From: a virus
Reading direction: 5' to 3' (one strand)
Virus record (IMG/VR): IMGVR_UViG_3300020215_000087
Coordinates: 1-42,735 of that record
DNA: 42,735 nucleotides
Shown: piece after piece, positions 23,121 through 32,241 of the stretch
How positions within the stretch are numbered: position 1 is the stretch's first letter
How the letters are laid out: the number at the start of each line of letters is the position of its first letter
Translations under genes and position numbers: made by a program
The notes under the pieces: model-generated
Databases searched by the model: none
The model's input: the letters and a program-made list of their open reading frames with translations, nothing else
Told to the model about the DNA's origin: nothing

Positions 23121-23479
23121 ATCGGCCTGTAGGCAACTGTGATACTCCCGGTTGCCGCGTCGTCAGGGTTTACGATCAGCTTGGTTTCAAAACGAATACC
23201 GGGGAAAGTAATGTTTGTCCCAACAGCAGCAGAGGCCGCGATAGTGACAACTGTCGTTGCATCGTCCTGAATGGGTAGAGCATTGGCTGAAAGAGCTGTA
23301 TTAACGTACACGCCAAACAATAGAGCCGGACCGTCATAAACCGTCGTGGTGTTATCCGCGACGTTAACAACAGCGTACTTACATTCAGTATGCGTCAACC
23401 TGCTCGCGTCGGCCTGCTGGCTCTGCGAAACAGAAGGTTTAACAACAATTTGTTCAGCAATAGAGGCGGTTCTTGTCAT
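23117..23479 (-). CDS. Unknown virion protein between decoration and adaptor
   Basis: 120 residues, beta-rich with Ala/Thr/Val (VVNVADNTTTVYDGPALLFG...). Its place between the capsid decoration gene and the tail adaptor suggests a structural role such as a capsid-surface or joining protein. Not recognised. Confidence 0.65.
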   Translation of the reverse strand: MTRTASIAEQIVVKPSVSQSQQADASRLTHTECKYAVVNVADNTTTVYDGPALLFGVYVNTALSANALPIQDDATTVVTIAASAAVGTNITFPGIRFETKLIVNPDDAATGSITVAYRPI

Positions 23480-23497
23480 AAGAACTCCTTAGAAGGA

Positions 23498-23513
23498 GGG
23501 CCATCCTTGGCCC
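23498..23513 (-). other. GC-rich hairpin between virion genes
   Basis: GGGCCA / TGGCCC with a 4-base loop forms a perfect 6-bp stem in the 44-bp gap between 23524 and 23479. No T-run follows on the minus strand, so it may be an RNA-processing or stabilising hairpin that sets expression levels, not a terminator. Confidence 0.45.
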
Positions 23514-23523
23514 AGAGGGTTGG

Positions 23524-24012
23524 TTACGAAGTAGCAAACGGGGTAACCATCGTGCCAGTGCCGATGACCAAACCATTTACGTACCACTTGGTAGAACTGA
23601 TGCAGACGAAACGAAGGGTCGTGCCGATAAAGCCGCCCTTGGTATCACCATCCATCGTTACCGCCACAATGGTCGTGCCATCCGCCTCAAACACGTCACC
23701 GGAGGTGGCGATAGTTGCATCGCCCGCCATCACAGCGCCAACCAGGAAGGTTGTGGCCGCGTCGGTGATAATTTTGTATGAGTTGGAGGTACGAGTGACT
23801 GTTACACCCACATCGAAGTACATGCCTTCCTGCGGGGCCGGAAGGGTCAAGGTCGCGCCAGAGGCAACACCCAGCAGAACCAAAGCTCCAGATTGCTCTT
23901 TGGTCAGCGTAGTGTTTGACGTGACAGAGACGATTTCTCGATGCTGGCCGGTAGCAACACAGCCGTCAGGCGAGCCGTAGTTCAAGCGTTCAAGATTTGC
24001 AGAAAGTGCCAT
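23524..24012 (-). CDS. Probable capsid decoration protein
   Basis: 162 residues, beta-rich, Gly/Ala/Thr-rich (GALVLLGVASGATLTLPAPQEG...). It lies immediately after the coat gene (13-bp gap), the usual place for a decoration or head-fibre protein. A strong AAGGAGGAAT precedes the start, as for the abundant coat protein. Function inferred from position and composition. Confidence 0.65.
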   Translation of the reverse strand: MALSANLERLNYGSPDGCVATGQHREIVSVTSNTTLTKEQSGALVLLGVASGATLTLPAPQEGMYFDVGVTVTRTSNSYKIITDAATTFLVGAVMAGDATIATSGDVFEADGTTIVAVTMDGDTKGGFIGTTLRFVCISSTKWYVNGLVIGTGTMVTPFATS

Positions 24013-24025
24013 TGTTCATTCCTCC

Positions 24026-25240
24026 TTAGTTAGCCGCGCCAATGATTCGGCACGCCCACTCAGGACGAAGGGCAGCCATTCCGTACAAAATATCGATACG
24101 CATCAGCAGCTCATCGTTACGAATGTCCGAGGCTTGCCAAACACGCAGCGACAACCCGTCTTGAGCGATGCGAGAACACTTGTGGGCGTCGTCCATCAAC
24201 GGCAGGTCGGCCGTTACGAACTGGAACGCTTCCTTGTGGTACATCAACTGCTGGACGTAGCTGGTCGAAGCTGATCCGACAAAAGTAATGTCCGCGTTGT
24301 CGGTCGGCGCGCCGGATACGTTTTGCAGGGGGTTGGTCGTGTCCCAGATGATCGCTGGGCTAAAGGTGATGCTTGTGGTCGTCGCTGAAACAACGGTGAA
24401 TTGCTTCAGATGGGAGTAAGCAACCTTCGTTTCAGGATGAACATCATAGACTTTGGTTTCACCAGAGCCAGCGCCAATAGTGAACACGGAACCGACAGCC
24501 GGAGCGGCGGTGAAGCCGTCCACAGTTAGAGTGCTCAAACCACTGGTAAAGCTGGTCTGGTTAATTTCGCCCGCAACGTCGGCGCTGTTGGTCAGCGTCC
24601 ACATGCGGTCATTTTCATACCAGTCAGCCATCGCGGTGCGACCGATCAGGCCTTCACGGTACTGCTTGCGAATCTGCTCGGAATCCTGAAACAGACCCTT
24701 CAAGCCGTTAACCATCCCACCCATCGCAACTGAGTCGCACTGAATGTAACGATTACCGTCTTTCGGGGCTAACTGCTGGTTCAGCTTCGCACGAGCCGCG
24801 CCTACCGCTACAAGGTCAGTCAAGGCAGTGCCAGCCGTGCCAGCCAGGTTATAGGTGGCCTTCGTCGAAGCGGCGATATAATCCGCCTCAATACCAGACA
24901 CCAAAACCTTCACCGCAGGTTCGATATAACGCTTGCTGAACTCGTCAATCGAAAGAGCCAGTTCAGCAGAGTTGAATCGCATATCTACATGGTCTTGGGT
25001 GGCCAGCGTGATAGTGCCGCTCTGCTCGTTCTGGTCCTGTACATCCATAACACGGGAACCCGTGGTACGTTTGTACTGGTTGGGCTTGCGTACGCGCAAA
25101 GCGGAGCCGATTTTGGCCCCTACTTTGCCGTACGAGTCGTCGTACTGAAGGTCAGTCGTTGCTATGAACTGAAGGGATTCATGAGCAACACTCAGAGCCT
25201 CCTTCGTGATCATGTCCATCGTTAAATTGGAATTTGCCAT
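24026..25240 (-). CDS. Major coat protein, P22 gp5-like
   Basis: 404 residues, near P22 coat (430). The N-terminus MANSNLTMDMITKEALSVAHE and the GSALRVRKPNQYKRTTG and DHVDMRFNSAELALSIDEFSKRYIEPA blocks (each cited in part) match the P22 coat-protein family (HK97 fold). It forms the icosahedral shell around the scaffold. Only the P22-like order portal-scaffold-coat is seen here. Confidence 0.9.
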   Translation of the reverse strand: MANSNLTMDMITKEALSVAHESLQFIATTDLQYDDSYGKVGAKIGSALRVRKPNQYKRTTGSRVMDVQDQNEQSGTITLATQDHVDMRFNSAELALSIDEFSKRYIEPAVKVLVSGIEADYIAASTKATYNLAGTAGTALTDLVAVGAARAKLNQQLAPKDGNRYIQCDSVAMGGMVNGLKGLFQDSEQIRKQYREGLIGRTAMADWYENDRMWTLTNSADVAGEINQTSFTSGLSTLTVDGFTAAPAVGSVFTIGAGSGETKVYDVHPETKVAYSHLKQFTVVSATTTSITFSPAIIWDTTNPLQNVSGAPTDNADITFVGSASTSYVQQLMYHKEAFQFVTADLPLMDDAHKCSRIAQDGLSLRVWQASDIRNDELLMRIDILYGMAALRPEWACRIIGAAN

Positions 25241-25263
25241 TTTGAATTACTCCAAACATGGCC

Positions 25264-26127
25264 CTACCTCCACTTGCGAGCGGCTCTTTGCTTCTTGCGC
25301 AGAGCGTCGTACTCAGAATAAGGAAGCTTCGGGTCGTAAATATCCTTTTCGGTTACTGACGATCCCTTGACTTGCTTTACAGGAGGGGGCGCGTTGCTAA
25401 CTGTCTTCGGTTTGGGTATTTCCAACCGAGACTCCAGGAGAGCTAGTTCACGCGCGGCTTGAACGGGAGAAAGGGAGGCTATCCGCTCGGCTTCCTCAAG
25501 ATGGGTGCCGAGGTGATAGAACAGAGCAACGTTTTTCGGCGATTCCTGAATAAGAGTTACCAAATCAGGTGACATCTCCTTGGTTATTAACGCAAACGTA
25601 GGGTCTGCGATAACCTCATCAATGCCTTCGTAATTGGCCTTTTCTTTGTTCAGGTCGTTAACGAATTTCTGAGCCGTTTTGAACCGAGCTTCCTGCTTGC
25701 GCTGGGCTTCCTGTTCTTGCGTCTCACGTTGCTTACCCTGCGAGGAATCGTAAGCAGCTTTGTCCTGGTGATACTTGTGAACGGCCGCCACAAAGTCAGC
25801 GTCGTTATCAAAATCAGCAAGCTTTGGCTCTTTGGGTTCCTGCGGGCTGGCCTGTTGGCGAAGCCTGTTAAGCTCCTCCTCCAGTTGTCTCTTTTCTTCC
25901 CGAAGCTGGTGCTTATCGCGCGTCAGCTCATTTATGCGCTTCTGGACTCCCGGAGATGGCTTGGCTTTTTCCTCGCCCTTCTCGGGGTTTTCGGCGGCGC
26001 TGGCCGGAGTGTCGGTAGACTCAGTACCGGTATCAGGGGCTTTCCCCTCGTCAGCAGTTGTCGGGGCTGCGTTTTCGACAGGTGCAGGAGCGCTCGCGGT
26101 CTCAACGACCGTTGTTTCAGTACTCAT
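25264..26127 (-). CDS. Scaffolding protein
   Basis: 287 residues (P22 gp8: 303). It is highly charged and helical: an acidic, low-complexity N-terminus (1-60), a coiled coil (about 62-100), a Gln/Lys-rich helix (130-160), and a basic C-terminus (ALRKKQRAARKWR) like the coat-binding helix-turn-helix of P22 scaffold. It guides procapsid assembly and exits before packaging. Confidence 0.85.
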   Translation of the reverse strand: MSTETTVVETASAPAPVENAAPTTADEGKAPDTGTESTDTPASAAENPEKGEEKAKPSPGVQKRINELTRDKHQLREEKRQLEEELNRLRQQASPQEPKEPKLADFDNDADFVAAVHKYHQDKAAYDSSQGKQRETQEQEAQRKQEARFKTAQKFVNDLNKEKANYEGIDEVIADPTFALITKEMSPDLVTLIQESPKNVALFYHLGTHLEEAERIASLSPVQAARELALLESRLEIPKPKTVSNAPPPVKQVKGSSVTEKDIYDPKLPYSEYDALRKKQRAARKWR

Positions 26128-26130
26128 TGA

Positions 26131-28113
26131 TTACCTCTGTTGTTGCGCGGGTTGCGAAGGAGACGCCACTTGGGCGAGAAAATCTTTAAGAAGCCGGACC
26201 TTGTCAGAATCAATACCTTCCAGTGTTTCGGCGGTCTTGGCCTGATTTAGCTGGGTCTTGGATTTGCGTTCCTCTATCTCTGAGAGGATCTGTTGAATCT
26301 GGATCATCATGGCCTGCTGCTGCTGCTGCTGAGCCTGTTGTGCTGCCTGATCCATTTGGGCTTTCTTCTCGGGGTCTTTTTCTTCCACAAGGCCAGGAGG
26401 AAGCGTCTTCCTGAAACGCGCCTCAAGCTCATCAGCGTGCGGGATATCCAGGTTCTTGGCGATCAGGTCGCCTGCAATTTGAAGGACTCTCGGGTCAGCT
26501 TGGGCAAGCTGGTAAAGGGCATCCACCGCCTGAGCGCGCTTGGTCTTGTAGGAAGGGCCGACAGAGATACGAACATCATATTTGCCCCGCGTCAGGTCGT
26601 GCTCAATGCGCTTGCCATCAGCCGATACATAGGGCTTGTTGATCGTTACTGAGTCTTCTTGACCGTCTTCCCCCGTGATTCTGATCACTCTCATCGTGTC
26701 GTAGAAAAACGGAATCATGTCCACCAACACACGGCCGGTATGCTCGATAGCCGTGGCAAGGTTGAACATGTAAACGCTGTTGGTGACTATTCCAGACTGC
26801 TGCTCTATCAGCTTTGCCTTACCGCTGATCGCGTTGGATTCTTGGCCAAATGAAGCCTCATGAACACCCATTGCGCTCCGAATATCATCTCCGGCAATCT
26901 GTGCGCGCTGGAGATAACCGCTCGAAGCCACAGGGGGCTGTGAGCGTTCGGGCTTCATCCCTGGAGCATTGGGGTCAGGCGTGTATGGCAGGAAAGGGGT
27001 ATTGTCTTTGTTCGCTCTGTACCAAAGGCTCTTCCACTTGGCGAACATCTTCCCCGTACCAATAAACGGGGCTTTAGGCTGGAGCGCCATCTGTTCCACA
27101 TCAGCGGAACTGACATAGTTGTACAAACGCTGAGGGTCTTTGGCCGGCCGCACGAGGCCGCGAATAGTCTCTTCGCCCTCGATGTTATCCACCTCACCGT
27201 AAACCGGGATAACCGGGAAATACTGGTATGGCAGAACGTGATGGTCGAACGCAGTGTTCCCGGTGACCTTCCAGTAGTGGATCTCGTAAGACTCGACTTC
27301 CCGCTCTTTAACGATCATGAGGCCGTACGCCTCCATAATCGCCTTATCGTCGTCGGCTAATTCATCCTTGGCTATCGTGTGCCCGTTGGACAGAAGGCAT
27401 ATGGCGCGCTTCTTGGGTACCTTCTCGTAGTACTCGCAAAAGATTACGTCCTCATCGGACACCCAATCTCCAAAGCCCTCACCGGTAAACAGCTCGTCTA
27501 AATCAGACGCCTCCACTTCAGGGAATTCAGCCTTGAAGTCGTCCTTGTGCATCTGTACGAGGCCAAGGACATAACGTCCATCGTGCTTGGTGATTTCGTT
27601 GGCTCGCGGATCAAACCACCAGTTCAGTGGATTCTTAACCCTACGCACATACAGGTCTTGCTCAAACGCATCGTGTGAGGCGAATTCGTTCTCGATCCTC
27701 CACACACCAAAGCCGCACTTAACCTGAAACTCAGCGCCGTGGAGATATACCGCCGTGGCGTTGCTGGTTTGTTCAATCGTGTTGATCAACCCACCCATGA
27801 CCTTAGCAGTCTCAACGTCTGCGTTGTCGTCCACCGGCATTACACGGATAGACGGACGATTGTCGCGCATGTCTCCGATAACAGCCTTGATGCCCTGCCC
27901 TACTTTGTCCAGGGTGAGCATCAACCGGCCGTTGCGCTCCTTCTTGATCTCCTCCGGCCACTGATCCAGTGCGGCAAACTTGAGGTCGTCAACCATCTCC
28001 TTCCGGTTTGCGCTGTCGGCTTCATACGACTCTGTGCGAGCCTTTTTGCACCGCTCAACGACGGCCTCGATCTGCTTGTCCTTCTTCTTGGGCTCTGCCT
28101 TAGTTCTTGCCAT
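26131..28113 (-). CDS. Portal protein, P22 gp1-like
   Basis: 660 residues (P22 gp1: 725). Characteristic segments: DQWPEEIKKERNGRLMLTLDK near residue 50 (cited in part), IKAVIGDMRDNRPSIRVMPVD, and AEFQVKCGFGVWRIE. The C-terminal helical tail has a Gln run (QQAQQQQQQAMM, about 600-615) corresponding to the barrel region. It forms the dodecameric DNA channel and terminase docking site. Starts in an overlap with the terminase large subunit stop. Confidence 0.92.
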   Translation of the reverse strand: MARTKAEPKKKDKQIEAVVERCKKARTESYEADSANRKEMVDDLKFAALDQWPEEIKKERNGRLMLTLDKVGQGIKAVIGDMRDNRPSIRVMPVDDNADVETAKVMGGLINTIEQTSNATAVYLHGAEFQVKCGFGVWRIENEFASHDAFEQDLYVRRVKNPLNWWFDPRANEITKHDGRYVLGLVQMHKDDFKAEFPEVEASDLDELFTGEGFGDWVSDEDVIFCEYYEKVPKKRAICLLSNGHTIAKDELADDDKAIMEAYGLMIVKEREVESYEIHYWKVTGNTAFDHHVLPYQYFPVIPVYGEVDNIEGEETIRGLVRPAKDPQRLYNYVSSADVEQMALQPKAPFIGTGKMFAKWKSLWYRANKDNTPFLPYTPDPNAPGMKPERSQPPVASSGYLQRAQIAGDDIRSAMGVHEASFGQESNAISGKAKLIEQQSGIVTNSVYMFNLATAIEHTGRVLVDMIPFFYDTMRVIRITGEDGQEDSVTINKPYVSADGKRIEHDLTRGKYDVRISVGPSYKTKRAQAVDALYQLAQADPRVLQIAGDLIAKNLDIPHADELEARFRKTLPPGLVEEKDPEKKAQMDQAAQQAQQQQQQAMMIQIQQILSEIEERKSKTQLNQAKTAETLEGIDSDKVRLLKDFLAQVASPSQPAQQQR

Positions 28114-29588
28114 TACAGGCCAACTCCGGCGGGAATATCGAACTCCTCATCTTCCGCGTCTTCTGGCTTATAGCCCTGCGCCATTTGGCGGATGGCGTCC
28201 GAAGGGTGTGATGCCCAATCGTGTACAGGCTCGCCAAGCACAGCCTTCTTTTCATCCCATTCGTACCGATATGCTTTCAAAGCTTTCCACCCATCTTTAG
28301 TCTTGGTTTCATCGAACCGACACGCCGGAAACTTTTCCTTCATCATGTCGATACCGGTCTTGATCTGGTCAACTCTCGGAACAACTACAATCCGGTCTTC
28401 CTTCACACCTGCGCTAATGAGGCGGTCCTTGAAGGTCTTCATGTCGTAATCCCGCTGATTGTCAGCGTCGTGCGGGATGAACCACCTTCCGAGGTTATAA
28501 CCCTTGTCCCGTATTTCTTTAACGTAAACGCCAACCGGCTTTAATTGGTTCTGGTAATAATCCACAAAGTCATACCACGGCTCGTTGTGCTGCATGAACC
28601 AGGCACAGGTCGTCTCTGCCTTTGTGCTCTTACCAATATCAAGAAACACATCTACCGGGCGATTGGCGGTAACTGGAAGCTTGCAAAATCGATCCTCTTC
28701 CAAGACCTTCCCGATCTGCTCCCCATACACAGCGAACTCAGAAATCTGCTCAAAAGCTTCATCAACAGTGGAGGGGTACTCTTGCTTCATCTTGGATTTC
28801 TGAGTGCCCTTCTTTTTGGTGTACCAGGCTTTCTGCTCTGATGTCAGCTCAATTCCAAGCTGATGCTCTAAGTCAATGAAATACGCCTCAAGGTCGGCTG
28901 GAATCTTTACGTCAGCTTTTAGCCGATACTCTGGATGATTGATCCAATTGAAGAAAAAGAACTTGTAATCAAGTTCTGTGAGCTCACTCTCAGGGTAATT
29001 CTTGTATTGCATACAAAGGTCATAGAAATGACCCCAATCACCCTCGGCCGTGGACTCGATAAATACGAACTGCCCAGCCGCTACCGTGTTAAGCGATCCA
29101 GTAATGATTTCACTGGCTTTGTCTGGATACTTGGCGCATATCTTTCCGAACTCCGAGACATGCAAGTATTGGTATGTGCCTGACCGGAGGGACGTCCCGA
29201 CACGAATACTTGAGCCATTAGCGAATGAAAGCTCGCCGGCCGAGTCATTGTTTGCCGGTATGCGCTGCTTTAACTCAGCAGGCAGGTTGTCATAGGCAAA
29301 CTTGATCTTGTCCTTGAAGAACTTCTGTGCGTCTTCCCTGTTGTGCGCGATGACGCCGGCATTAATGTTCGAATTGAACAAACACCGATCCAGCATGAAT
29401 ATCTGAATCAGCGTCGTTATGCCTAACTGGCGAACTTTGAGGATGAGGCACATATACCACATCCCTTTGTAAAGTAGCTCTTGAGCCCAGTTAAAGCGAA
29501 ACTTTACCTTTTCGCCCTGCTTATTTTTGATGTAGTAGAGGTTATTCAGCCGCCAGTATGGGTTGGCCAAATCACTCGCTGTTGGCAT
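28113..29588 (-). CDS. terL: Terminase large subunit, P22 gp2-like
   Basis: 491 residues (P22 gp2: 499). The ATPase has a non-canonical Walker A ([10 protein letters not shown], about 50-59) and Walker B/catalytic Glu in [10 protein letters not shown] (E146). The C-terminal RNase H-like nuclease starts with [14 protein letters not shown] near residue 310 and ends with [16 protein letters not shown]. It pumps DNA into procapsids; P22-type enzymes package headfuls from concatemers, consistent with circular permutation. Overlaps the small subunit by 17 bp. Confidence 0.93.
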   Translation of the reverse strand: MPTASDLANPYWRLNNLYYIKNKQGEKVKFRFNWAQELLYKGMWYMCLILKVRQLGITTLIQIFMLDRCLFNSNINAGVIAHNREDAQKFFKDKIKFAYDNLPAELKQRIPANNDSAGELSFANGSSIRVGTSLRSGTYQYLHVSEFGKICAKYPDKASEIITGSLNTVAAGQFVFIESTAEGDWGHFYDLCMQYKNYPESELTELDYKFFFFNWINHPEYRLKADVKIPADLEAYFIDLEHQLGIELTSEQKAWYTKKKGTQKSKMKQEYPSTVDEAFEQISEFAVYGEQIGKVLEEDRFCKLPVTANRPVDVFLDIGKSTKAETTCAWFMQHNEPWYDFVDYYQNQLKPVGVYVKEIRDKGYNLGRWFIPHDADNQRDYDMKTFKDRLISAGVKEDRIVVVPRVDQIKTGIDMMKEKFPACRFDETKTKDGWKALKAYRYEWDEKKAVLGEPVHDWASHPSDAIRQMAQGYKPEDAEDEEFDIPAGVGL

Positions 29589-30057
29589 TCGGTAAGCCTG
29601 TGTCGGCTCCGTCCATGTTGGATAAGAGTTGGGCCAGAGTATCGGACACGTCGTGTTTGTTTTCTTGCTTGTCAGCCAAGCCGAGGTCTCGGGCTATGAT
29701 GTTAGCGTTCAGGAGGTCGGCGGCGGCCCCAGTAAACTTCTGATCCCTGATGACGTTCTCAGCTTCGCTACAGATGTAAGCAAAATCTTCCCGCCCGCAA
29801 TATTCGTCCCAAGTCGGTCTCGATATGCCAAGGAAATGGCACAGACCAAAAATGGTCATGGCTCGCATTTTGGTTACTTCTGCCTTAGTTACCTGCCCTT
29901 GCGAGCAGAACACCTTTTCCTCTTTCAAGGGGTTGCCCTCAACCCACTCGAAATATTCACAACAAGCCGCCCACAGAATATCGGGGGTTTCGAATATCTT
30001 GCCCCTGCCGTGGGTTGTTCTGGCTTCCCAGAAGCGATTGCCTACCGGGGCGGGCAT
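29572..30057 (-). CDS. terS: Terminase small subunit, P22 gp3-like
   Basis: 161 residues (P22 gp3: 162). The [21 protein letters not shown] start, the CCEYFEWVE helix and the [26 protein letters not shown] (each cited in part) match the P22 small-terminase family. It recognises the pac site, which in P22 lies inside this gene; no pac sequence could be identified here. TGATG junction upstream. Confidence 0.92.
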   Translation of the reverse strand: MPAPVGNRFWEARTTHGRGKIFETPDILWAACCEYFEWVEGNPLKEEKVFCSQGQVTKAEVTKMRAMTIFGLCHFLGISRPTWDEYCGREDFAYICSEAENVIRDQKFTGAAADLLNANIIARDLGLADKQENKHDVSDTLAQLLSNMDGADTGLPNANSE

Positions 30058-30392
30058 CAGTTACACATCCTCCGATACTCGGTATCAACTACCTGAATAA
30101 TCAACTTCTTCTCTTTGGTGAGCCCGGCAGCTGTGACTATCCTGTTACTCAGGACATACTTAGCCCCATGATAACCACCCGAGATAGTGGCGCTTGCGCT
30201 CGTCGAGGTGTTGGATTCGGTGAGGGTCAGACCGGTAATGGTGGCGGAGTCGTTCATGTACCAATCAGTAGAGCTGATCGTGTCGCCTTCCAGCCAGTTG
30301 GTCCAGTCAATCGTATACTTCTCTACATCGTCCGGATCTTTAATCCAGATCTTGTCCGGCTCGTGGTAGGTGATGCGGTTTTCAGCAGCCAC
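30057..30392 (-). CDS. Unknown gene before terminase
   Basis: 111 residues starting at GTG 30392. Beta-rich with Ser/Thr runs ([21 protein letters not shown]), resembling Ig-like domains of phage fibre or decoration proteins. It overlaps a short basic ORF upstream, and joins terS by TGATG. Similar proteins of unknown function occur in the same place in other podoviruses. Confidence 0.65.
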   Translation of the reverse strand: MAAENRITYHEPDKIWIKDPDDVEKYTIDWTNWLEGDTISSTDWYMNDSATITGLTLTESNTSTSASATISGGYHGAKYVLSNRIVTAAGLTKEKKLIIQVVDTEYRRMCN

Positions 30393-30426
30393 GTTTGCCT
30401 TTGCCTTTACCGGGTTTCTTCTTCAT
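30382..30426 (-). CDS. Possible 14-residue basic leader peptide
   Basis: Starts at ATG 30426, overlapping the previous stop by ATGA, and encodes 14 residues rich in Lys/Gly ([14 protein letters not shown]). Its stop lies 8 bp inside the next gene, so it may act only to couple translation to the GTG-started gene. No independent evidence that the peptide is made. Confidence 0.35.
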   Translation of the reverse strand: MKKKPGKGKGKRGC

Positions 30427-30542
30427 GAGTTCGCCGCCTTTAGCCTGAAATCAAAATAGCCAAACATCCCAATAGGCGTGTAATCAACTAAATCTTGACC
30501 ATCCTTTCGATACAGTCGTGCCATATAAATCCTGTACGCCAT
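30423..30542 (-). CDS. Tiny unknown protein
   Basis: 39 residues (MAYRIYMARLYRKDGQDLVD...). It fills the 164-bp gap between 30392 and 30557 and is linked to the next ORF by ATGA. No family recognised; coding status rests on position and composition. Confidence 0.45.
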   Translation of the reverse strand: MAYRIYMARLYRKDGQDLVDYTPIGMFGYFDFRLKAANS

Positions 30543-30556
30543 AACGAATGAATCAA

Positions 30557-30793
30557 TCACTCCCTTCCCTCCGTCTGCGCGATCTCAACCCTGCCGTTTT
30601 CCCAGGGAAAGCCGTGGTAGGCAGCGAACCCAAAAGCGGCTATCAGGTTGAGAATGATCCCGCCCATGATTACCCATAACTTGTTATCGATGGAATCAAA
30701 CCGGCTCTTGTTTTCCTGCTTGTCCGTTACGCAGTGCTGCGCGTGTGCGTCGAACTTTGCTTCCAAAGCCGTTAACCTCTCATTCTGAGTCAT
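30557..30793 (-). CDS. Single-pass membrane protein, XhlA-like
   Basis: 78 residues: an N-terminal helical coil (MTQNERLTALEAKFDAHAQH) then one transmembrane helix (about 40-58, LWVIMGGIILNLIAAFGFAAY). This topology is that of small XhlA/holin-associated proteins. It sits just before the packaging genes, separate from the main lysis genes at 31.9-34.4 kb. Its role in lysis is possible, not shown. Confidence 0.6.
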   Translation of the reverse strand: MTQNERLTALEAKFDAHAQHCVTDKQENKSRFDSIDNKLWVIMGGIILNLIAAFGFAAYHGFPWENGRVEIAQTEGRE

Positions 30794-30929
30794 ACGTGCT
30801 TACCCCTCAGTCAAAAGTATGGGGGTCCGGTTGTGTTTCAGGGGTACTATCACTGACCTGCTCCTTATTTACGGATAAGGGGTTTGGGAGGACTGGGGCC
30901 GGTGCGTCAACACTGGCCTCAGTCCGCGC

Positions 30930-31154
30930 TTAAATCATTAGCTGCAACTTGGCGAACTCAAGCACTCCAACCTCATGGGCTCGGTCGCCTACTTTGCCGT
31001 ATCCTCTTGCTTCTACGCTGCCGTCCTCTCTCGCAAGGACTACAATGGCGTGCTCGGCGGTTTCTGGCTTTTGCTCTATCTCATCAGCCAGCTTCCGAAG
31101 CATGGCCGGAATGTCCATCAAATTGGTATTGTCGAGCTTTACAACATTCAGCAT
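30930..31154 (-). CDS. Small unknown protein
   Basis: 74 residues (MLNVVKLDNTNLMDIPAML...), helix then beta strands. Its ATG overlaps the stop of the preceding 52-residue gene (ATGCTGA). Resembles small conserved proteins in phage lysis regions; function unknown. Confidence 0.6.
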   Translation of the reverse strand: MLNVVKLDNTNLMDIPAMLRKLADEIEQKPETAEHAIVVLAREDGSVEARGYGKVGDRAHEVGVLEFAKLQLMI

Positions 31155-31306
31155 TTTGCTAGAGCCTTCATCACATCCCCATATTTCTTGCGTGTCTCTT
31201 CCATAGATTCACGACTCTTCTTGCTGGCCTTTACGCGCACATAACGGCCCTTAACAACCTTGTAAAGCACGTTATCTTTAATCACCATCATGGGTTTTCC
31301 ACTCAT
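31148..31306 (-). CDS. Small basic protein
   Basis: 52 residues (MSGKPMMVIKDNVLYKVVKGRYVRVKASKK..., cited in part: MSGKPMMVIKDNVLYKVVKG), lysine/arginine-rich. It fits exactly between its neighbours: TAATG overlap upstream and ATGCTGA overlap downstream, strong evidence it is translated. Function unknown. Confidence 0.6.
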   Translation of the reverse strand: MSGKPMMVIKDNVLYKVVKGRYVRVKASKKSRESMEETRKKYGDVMKALAKC

Positions 31307-31470
31307 TATTCGTATCCGCGCAGTATCTTATGGGCTTTCTCTAGGTCAGCAGCAATCCGCCGATGTTTGGCACGTTCCCTAAGGAGTCTGGTAGTTGCTG
31401 CCTTGCCTCTATGCCACATGGCAAGCTCATCAAGTCTCTTCAGGTGACTGTTGCTTGTTAGTGCTGTCAT
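31306..31470 (-). CDS. Small basic helical protein
   Basis: 54 residues from ATG 31470 (MTALTSNSHLKRLDELAM...), very Arg/Lys/His-rich (RLLRERAKHRRIAADLEK). A longer form from GTG 31491 would collide with the divergent plus-strand gene at 31477. Probably nucleic-acid binding by charge; function unknown. Confidence 0.55.
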   Translation of the reverse strand: MTALTSNSHLKRLDELAMWHRGKAATTRLLRERAKHRRIAADLEKAHKILRGYE

Positions 31471-31476
31471 ATTGGT

Positions 31477-31704
31477 ATGCTCAAACTCCACTCAATCGGC
31501 AAATACGAAAGGCCCAACGGTATTGAATTTGCCGTTAAAAGCCCCTTCAAAGTCCATCGGGACCATGAATCCCTTATGCATTGCTTCGGGCCAGAGATAC
31601 AAATCGACCGCAAGAAATACACGATCAAAGCCTTCTGTGTTCATCAGTCATCCGCCCCAGTTAAAGAGGGGGAGACTATTGGGATTTTGGTGGAGCGGGA
31701 TTAA
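31477..31704 (+). CDS. Isolated plus-strand ORF in the late region
   Basis: 75 residues (MLKLHSIGKYERPNGIEFAVKS...), with credible alternating beta strands and a good protein-like composition. It is divergent from 31306-31470 and its tail overlaps the gene at 31676-31885 by 29 bp. No ribosome site or strong promoter is visible, so it might be a chance frame. If real, it is a second candidate cargo gene. Confidence 0.45.
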   Translation: MLKLHSIGKYERPNGIEFAVKSPFKVHRDHESLMHCFGPEIQIDRKKYTIKAFCVHQSSAPVKEGETIGILVERD

Positions 31705-31885
31705 GTTCGGCCTTCAGGGTTACAAGTAAAGCTTTGTGTTTTTTCTCGGAATCAAGAAAGACTTCCTCTACATTAAAAGCCTGTTCAACAGCTTTGCGGC
31801 ATAATTCCTCAAGCAATGGATCTGCCTTATAGGAGATTGGATTTAAAAGCGGCGGTAAACTAATCATGGGCTCAATTATACCCAT
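31676..31885 (-). CDS. Small unknown protein after spanins
   Basis: 69 residues from MGIIEPMISLPPLLNP, helical and acidic in the centre (ELCRKAVEQAFNVEEVFLDSEKK). It overlaps the o-spanin gene by 14 bp. The longer frame to 31978 is a shadow of the spanin. Function unknown. Confidence 0.5.
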   Translation of the reverse strand: MGIIEPMISLPPLLNPISYKADPLLEELCRKAVEQAFNVEEVFLDSEKKHKALLVTLKAELNPAPPKSQ

Positions 31886-32078
31886 TTCTTTTGTTACATT
31901 CTTCCAGGGCTTGGCGCATCTCGACTGCGACCACGGCCAGACCTGTAACCGTTTCATCTGAGGTTGCCGGCACATCACACTTAACGGCTGAATACACCGG
32001 ATTCCCTGAGCAAGCCGACAAGGTCAGAAGGCATATCGCACTGATGTACCACTTCGCGGATTTTCTGGATTCGGTCAC
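31872..32078 (-). CDS. Rz1: o-spanin lipoprotein, Rz1-like
   Basis: 68 residues from a GTG start (MTESRKSAKWYISA...), with a lipoprotein signal ending in the lipobox LSAC followed by SGNPVYS. It starts inside the i-spanin gene in a different frame, the classical Rz/Rz1 embedded arrangement. As an outer-membrane lipoprotein it would link to the i-spanin to fuse the membranes at lysis. A TTG start further upstream is also possible. Confidence 0.75.
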   Translation of the reverse strand: MTESRKSAKWYISAICLLTLSACSGNPVYSAVKCDVPATSDETVTGLAVVAVEMRQALEECNKRNGYN

Positions 32079-32241
32079 GGTATACAACTCGCTCCTGAAC
32101 AATTACCTTCTCGGCCTCAGTTCGGTTCTCAATAACCTCAACAGCTTTGTCTGTCTGGCCAGCTTTTACCGAATCAACCCCTACACTGCGGCCAAAGAAG
32201 AAAGCCGCAACAATAAGCAGAATTGCCAGAGCTTTATACAT
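31981..32241 (-). CDS. Rz: i-spanin, Rz-like
   Basis: 86 residues: an N-terminal membrane anchor (LAILLIVAAFFFGRSVGV) then a periplasmic coiled coil (about 28-70). Shorter than lambda Rz (153). Its 3' half overlaps the o-spanin gene out of frame. Together they disrupt the outer membrane after the amidase has acted. Overlaps the holin-like gene by 8 bp. Confidence 0.75.
   Translation of the reverse strand: MYKALAILLIVAAFFFGRSVGVDSVKAGQTDKAVEVIENRTEAEKVIVQERVVYRDRIQKIREVVHQCDMPSDLVGLLRESGVFSR

Noticed and set aside
23498-23513. Intrinsic terminator after the decoration gene
   Set aside because: The stem is good but no T-run follows on the transcribed strand, and the tail genes downstream must be expressed.
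26310-26340. CTG-type trinucleotide repeat as a contingency microsatellite
   Set aside because: It is the glutamine run in the C-terminal barrel region of the portal protein, in frame and common in that family.
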